From NCBI GenBank assembly GCA_023402175.1, contig JAEXCN010000143.1, positions 1-64,000 of the forward strand: a stretch of 64,000 bases of DNA, read 5' to 3'. Positions 61,054-64,000 of this stretch are shown piece after piece. The notes under the pieces are model-generated. The model saw nothing but the letters and a program-made list of their open reading frames with translations, was not told the origin of the DNA and made no database searches. Positions within the stretch are counted from its first letter, which is position 1, and the number at the start of each line of letters is the position of its first letter. Origin of the DNA: Pseudomonadota bacterium (GTDB lineage Bacteria; Myxococcota_A; Polyangia; Polyangiales; Polyangiaceae). The translations under genes were made by a program, and so were the position numbers.

Positions 61054-61520
61054 TCTCTTGTCCGCGGGGCGCTCCGAGGGAGGCCTTCGGGCACGGCTCC
61101 CCGCGCCGATGCAATCGACACGCCCGGCCGCCTATTCCGCGAGATCGGCGCTAGAGTTCGCGGTTTACGGGCATTCGAGCACGAACGCGCCCCGCACACG
61201 TCCAGCGCAAAGCGAGTCGCAGCGCCACGCGCTTCTTACGAGTGGGGCAGCGCGCTCCGCCCTCCCCGATGCCCGAGACGATCCGCGGCATCGGCCGCTT
61301 ACGCGACGAAGTGCCGCCGAGCGCGGACGACGGCCACCTTCGGACGAGCTCCCTCGCTCCTCGAGAGGACCGGAGCTCCACGTCGTACAAGGTCAGCTTT
61401 TCGCGTCGCGAGCGCACTCGCGAGAGGACTACAGACTGAGCTTCATCGGATCACTCCGCGGACCGCGATCTTCGCGCTGCCCTCGTCGGGGGCGAGATCG
61501 GCAATCAATTGGAAATATAC

Positions 61521-61552
61521 GGTGCGCGTTGGCCGGTGCACACCAGGGCCGG
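61521..61552 (+). repeat. Short intergenic direct repeat, copy 1
   Basis: The core GCCGGTGCACACCAGGGCCG is identical in copy 2 at 61603-61635, 82 bases away, and the flanking GGTG(C/T)GCGTT differs at one base. It lies about 280 bases upstream of the small cysteine-rich lipoprotein gene. Confidence 0.7.
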
Positions 61553-61602
61553 CTGCGCGCGGTGGGGGGGATGACGCGCGCAGGAGTCTGTTCGAGGAAT
61601 CA

Positions 61603-61635
61603 GGTGTGCGTTGGGCCGGTGCACACCAGGGCCGG
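61603..61635 (+). repeat. Short intergenic direct repeat, copy 2
   Basis: Same core as copy 1 with one extra G before the core. Possible operator, small-element remnant or RNA-forming element; not assignable. Confidence 0.7.
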
Positions 61636-61831
61636 TGTCTTCGCGCGCGTGGGACATCGCGCGCAGCGTTCGACCCCTTAATGTCGCGAGCTGCCCCGAT
61701 TCATCAAAGAATCGTCACGGCGGTCTCACTTCATCGAAAACGGCATTCTGCGTCATGTGTACGGCTGTGTCTCGCCGCGCTGCGCCAACCGAGGTTGACC
61801 ATTCGCGTCGTTCCGGCGATGGTGCTCGCCG

Positions 61832-62263
61832 ATGGCTGCTCGCGCGACGTCCTCACTGCTCGTCCTCGTGGCGACGATGGGCGTCGTCTCCGCGTGCCGT
61901 GGCGGCGTCGATGCGGCCGGCCCCGTCGAGCCGGCCACCGTGGAATGCCCGACGACGGGCGAGCGCACCTGCCGCGAGTCGGCGGATTGCGGTCCGGGCA
62001 TCCACTGCACCGGTGGTCGCTGCTACGCGAGCCAGGCCGGCTGCCCGTGCACGGACGTCGAGGACTGCGGGACGCAGGCGCATTGCACGCGCGGGCAGTG
62101 CTACCCGAACCAGGCGGGAAGCCCGTGCGCGGCCTCGAACCAGTGCGGGCCTCGGGCTCATTGCACGGTCGACACCTGTTACGCCAACGCGAGCGGATCG
62201 CCGTGCACCGAGTCGTCCGACTGCGGCCCGAGCTCGGCGTGCGTGAGCGGACGCTGCAACTGA
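61832..62263 (+). CDS. Small cysteine-repeat lipoprotein
   Basis: The 143-residue protein starts at ATG 61832. The signal ends VVSAC at residue 22. Four cysteine-rich units follow, each close to C-x5-DCG-x-x-x-HCT-x-G-x-CY, for example 'CRESADCGPGIHCTGGRCY', 'CTDVEDCGTQAHCTRGQCY' and 'CAASNQCGPRAHCTVDTCY'. Units are joined by 'QAGxPC'. The spacing resembles Dickkopf/EB-type disulphide modules, different from the NCGxCGxxC repeats of the cassettes. It is probably surface-anchored and of unknown function. Confidence 0.78.
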   Translation: MAARATSSLLVLVATMGVVSACRGGVDAAGPVEPATVECPTTGERTCRESADCGPGIHCTGGRCYASQAGCPCTDVEDCGTQAHCTRGQCYPNQAGSPCAASNQCGPRAHCTVDTCYANASGSPCTESSDCGPSSACVSGRCN

Positions 62264-62403
62264 GCTGACGGCGCATACGGCTCGGCTCGATCGCGGCGCC
62301 GTTCACGTCACGGGTGCGACCGCTCGACGATGCCCGGGTGGCAGGTCCGCGCGTTAAGCATCACCTTGAAGGGGCGTCCTTCGACCCTACTAACGAGAGC
62401 AGC

Positions 62404-63336
62404 ATGAGCCACGCCTACCGCTCGGCGTATCAGCACATCGTCGGCATGCGGCTCGCCGAGATGAAGCTCGCTCGCGAGATGCTCGAGCCGATCCTGCCTC
62501 GCCTTCGTTCGGTCCGAGCAGCCCGGATCGCGCGCATCCTCGCCGGTTCGGTCGGCCTCGCCGCGGCGGCCGCGATGGTCCTGGTCGCGTGCATCGGCGA
62601 CGACGGCGAATCGACGTACGCGCTGATCGGAGGCGGGACCGCGGCGATCACGACGTACCTCGTCGTTCGTCTCTTCCTCGGGATCGGGTTCCGGCGCTTC
62701 ACGCGTCCGGTGCCGAAGCTCACCGGCGATCTCGACGAGGATCTCGCGCGCATCGCCGCGAGCGATCCGCTCCGCGAGGTCGAACGACGCTTCGACTCGC
62801 TCGAGCTGTGGAGCACCGCGCTGCCACTGGCGGCGATCTCGCTGCTCATGCCGCTGACGCTCCACTACACATTCATGGCGACGACGCTACAGGAGCCCCC
62901 CGCGATTTTCGGGAAGTGGATCGCAATCTCGCTCGTGATCGTCGGACACGCGCACCTCGCGCTCATGGCACAAGCGATCGCCTTCGCACGCAAGATGAGG
63001 ACGGCGACGGCGGAAAGCCTCGCGCAGATGCGGATCCACCGCGAGTGGGCCAAGGCGTGGGGGATCACGATCGGCGTCGCGGCGCTGCCCGGTGCGCTGC
63101 TCGTCGGTATCCCGCCGCTCCTGACGGCGATCACCGGCCTCGCGTTCATTCCGTTCATGTTCGCGCTGATGCGGCGCCGCGTGATGAGCGAACGATCGGT
63201 GCTCGAGCTCGCCGCGGAGGCCGTCCACGTACGGGTCGACGCCGATGCAGCTCCCGCAGCGCTCGAGGAGGCTGCGTGGAGCGAGATCGCCCTCACGCAG
63301 GAGCGCGAAGCGGGCGCGGCGACCGCGCGTCTCTAG
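62404..63336 (+). CDS. Polytopic membrane protein, unknown function
   Basis: The 310-residue protein is best started at ATG 62404 ('MSHAYRSAYQHIVGMRLAEM'), which removes a non-conserved upstream stretch. About six hydrophobic segments are visible, such as 'GSVGLAAAAAMVLVACIG', 'IGGGTAAITTYLVVRLFLGI', 'ALPLAAISLLMPLTLHYTF' and 'LLTAITGLAFIPFMFALM'. Long soluble loops and a C-terminal tail of about 50 residues rich in Glu and Ala follow. No family recognised. It converges with the TrkA/RCK-type gene. Confidence 0.7.
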   Translation: MSHAYRSAYQHIVGMRLAEMKLAREMLEPILPRLRSVRAARIARILAGSVGLAAAAAMVLVACIGDDGESTYALIGGGTAAITTYLVVRLFLGIGFRRFTRPVPKLTGDLDEDLARIAASDPLREVERRFDSLELWSTALPLAAISLLMPLTLHYTFMATTLQEPPAIFGKWIAISLVIVGHAHLALMAQAIAFARKMRTATAESLAQMRIHREWAKAWGITIGVAALPGALLVGIPPLLTAITGLAFIPFMFALMRRRVMSERSVLELAAEAVHVRVDADAAPAALEEAAWSEIALTQEREAGAATARL

Positions 63337-63369
63337 AGCGCAGAGACTCTTCTCGTTCGAGAGCGAGCT

Positions 63370-64000
63370 TCAGCTCACCTTGCTCGAACGAACCTTCGCC
63401 ACGCACTCGGCCGGCAGATCGAGCGTGACGATGTCACCCTGGGCGAGCTTCGAGTCGTGCCGTGCGCGCGCATACTGCCCGTCGTCTCTACGGATCCCGA
63501 CCACGCGACCGTCGATGGCGTCCTCGCACTGCATCACGCTGCGCCCCCACCACCCGGGCGGTGCGGGGACTTCCATGTCGACGCGCATCTTGCCGTCCTG
63601 GAGAGAGTAGACGCCGCGGACACCCGGCTCGATCGCTTGCAGCGCGACGAGCGAGCCCGAGAGCGCGCTCGTGCTGAACGTCTCGTCGAGATCGAGCGCC
63701 GAGCGCATCTTGCTGGCCATGCGCTGATCGAACATCCGCATGATGACGCGGATGTTTGGGTTCTCCTTCTTCGCATCGATCGCGACCTCGAGGTTCGCGA
63801 GATCGTCGTCCGTCGCGCAGACGATCGCCTTCGCGCGCTGTACGCCGGCCTCGATGAGGAGCGCGTCCCGTCGCGCGTCTCCGTAGAGGACCGGAATGCC
63901 GAGCTCCTCGACGACGGGGGCGAACGAGTCGTTCTTCCTCTTCTCGATCGCGATCACCGCCGCGCCGAGGCTCTTCAGCGACTCGATGACGCGAATGCCG
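63370..64000 (-). CDS. TrkA/RCK-type potassium regulatory protein (5' end outside window)
   Basis: The frame is open through the right edge of the window, so only the C-terminal part (about 210 residues) is seen. It contains the later half of a Rossmann-fold RCK-N domain: 'GIRVIESLKSLGAAVIAIE', 'VLYGDARRDALLIEAGV' and 'AKAIVCATDDDLANLEVAID'. A C-terminal RCK-C-like region follows ('GWWGRSVMQCEDA', 'LAQGDIVTLDLPAECVAKV'). Such proteins bind NAD or ATP and gate potassium channels or transporters; a membrane channel part may lie outside the window. The start is not visible, so the ATG at 63957 is not the true start. Confidence 0.85.
   Translation of the reverse strand, partial: GIRVIESLKSLGAAVIAIEKRKNDSFAPVVEELGIPVLYGDARRDALLIEAGVQRAKAIVCATDDDLANLEVAIDAKKENPNIRVIMRMFDQRMASKMRSALDLDETFSTSALSGSLVALQAIEPGVRGVYSLQDGKMRVDMEVPAPPGWWGRSVMQCEDAIDGRVVGIRRDDGQYARARHDSKLAQGDIVTLDLPAECVAKVRSSKVS

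Larger units (their letters stand above)
61054..61831. other. Intergenic region with a near-identical 32-33-base direct repeat
   Basis: These 778 bases between divergent genes show no convincing coding sequence; open frames are basic and low-quality. The region contains two copies of a short GC-rich repeat at 61521 and 61603 (annotated separately). Confidence 0.4.

Noticed and set aside
1..64000. CRISPR arrays, insertion sequences, integrases and rRNA genes
   Set aside because: I saw no repeat-spacer arrangement, transposase or integrase motif, or rRNA-like sequence anywhere in the window; the only large repeat pair is the thioesterase fragment.

Overview
The window is about 64 kb of high-GC chromosomal DNA and carries dnaA with a probable replication origin. 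Several features point to Myxococcota, probably the Polyangia (Sorangium/Labilithrix-like): very long lipoprotein operons, a bacterial Ser/Thr kinase, a PEGA-tailed response regulator, seven-repeat 'VWAVG' and RCC1 propellers, IgGFc-binding-type proteins, PARP-type zinc fingers and an XPB-Bax1 pair. This placement is inferred from gene content. No insertion sequence, CRISPR array or rRNA was seen; one tRNA-Ser is present.

The left 36 kb is dominated by three paralogous copies of one multigene cassette. Cassette 1 (1-5151, + strand, 5' end outside the window) has propeller, propeller, RCC1 and IgGFc genes. Cassette 2 (13917-23529, - strand) has, in transcription order, envelope protein, ECF sigma factor, putative anti-sigma factor, NCGxCGxxC-repeat lipoprotein, propeller, RCC1, IgGFc and an extra RCC1. 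Cassette 3 (26374-35733, - strand) has envelope protein, ECF sigma factor, anti-sigma factor, NCGxCGxxC-repeat lipoprotein, propeller, propeller, RCC1 and IgGFc. From the sigma gene onward most neighbours overlap through ATGA or GTGA, so the products are probably translationally coupled. Almost all effector products begin with a lipoprotein signal. Cassette 2 lies between two direct copies of the 5' part of a thioesterase gene, one intact at 23.9 kb and one decayed at 13.5 kb, as expected if the whole cassette was inserted or amplified as a unit. My inference is a sigma-controlled set of surface display or recognition lipoproteins; the function is unknown.

Between cassettes 1 and 2 lie a delta-60 repeat lipoprotein, dnaA, a 777-bp origin-like region with DnaA boxes, an outer-membrane barrel-like protein, a miaE-led three-gene operon and a small membrane protein. 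Between cassettes 2 and 3 lie the thioesterase, a Ser/Thr kinase and a small lipoprotein.

From 36 to 52 kb are mostly envelope and signalling genes: S10-type carboxypeptidase, large carboxypeptidase-regulatory-repeat/PDZ protein, VWA lipoprotein, MA-type metallopeptidase, membrane proteins, Eis-type acetyltransferase, a response regulator fused to a membrane anchor and PEGA domain, and a sulfatase-fold lipoprotein that lacks the usual metal ligands. From 52 to 64 kb come tRNA-Ser with a strong terminator, a zinc-finger protein, a cNMP-binding/PilZ-like regulator, the XPB-like helicase with its DUF790/Bax1 partner, a HicA-like protein, a CDP-alcohol phosphatidyltransferase, a double PARP-type zinc-finger protein, EttA, a free-standing IF2-N domain protein, a small cysteine-repeat lipoprotein, a membrane protein and the end of a TrkA/RCK-type protein that runs off the window.
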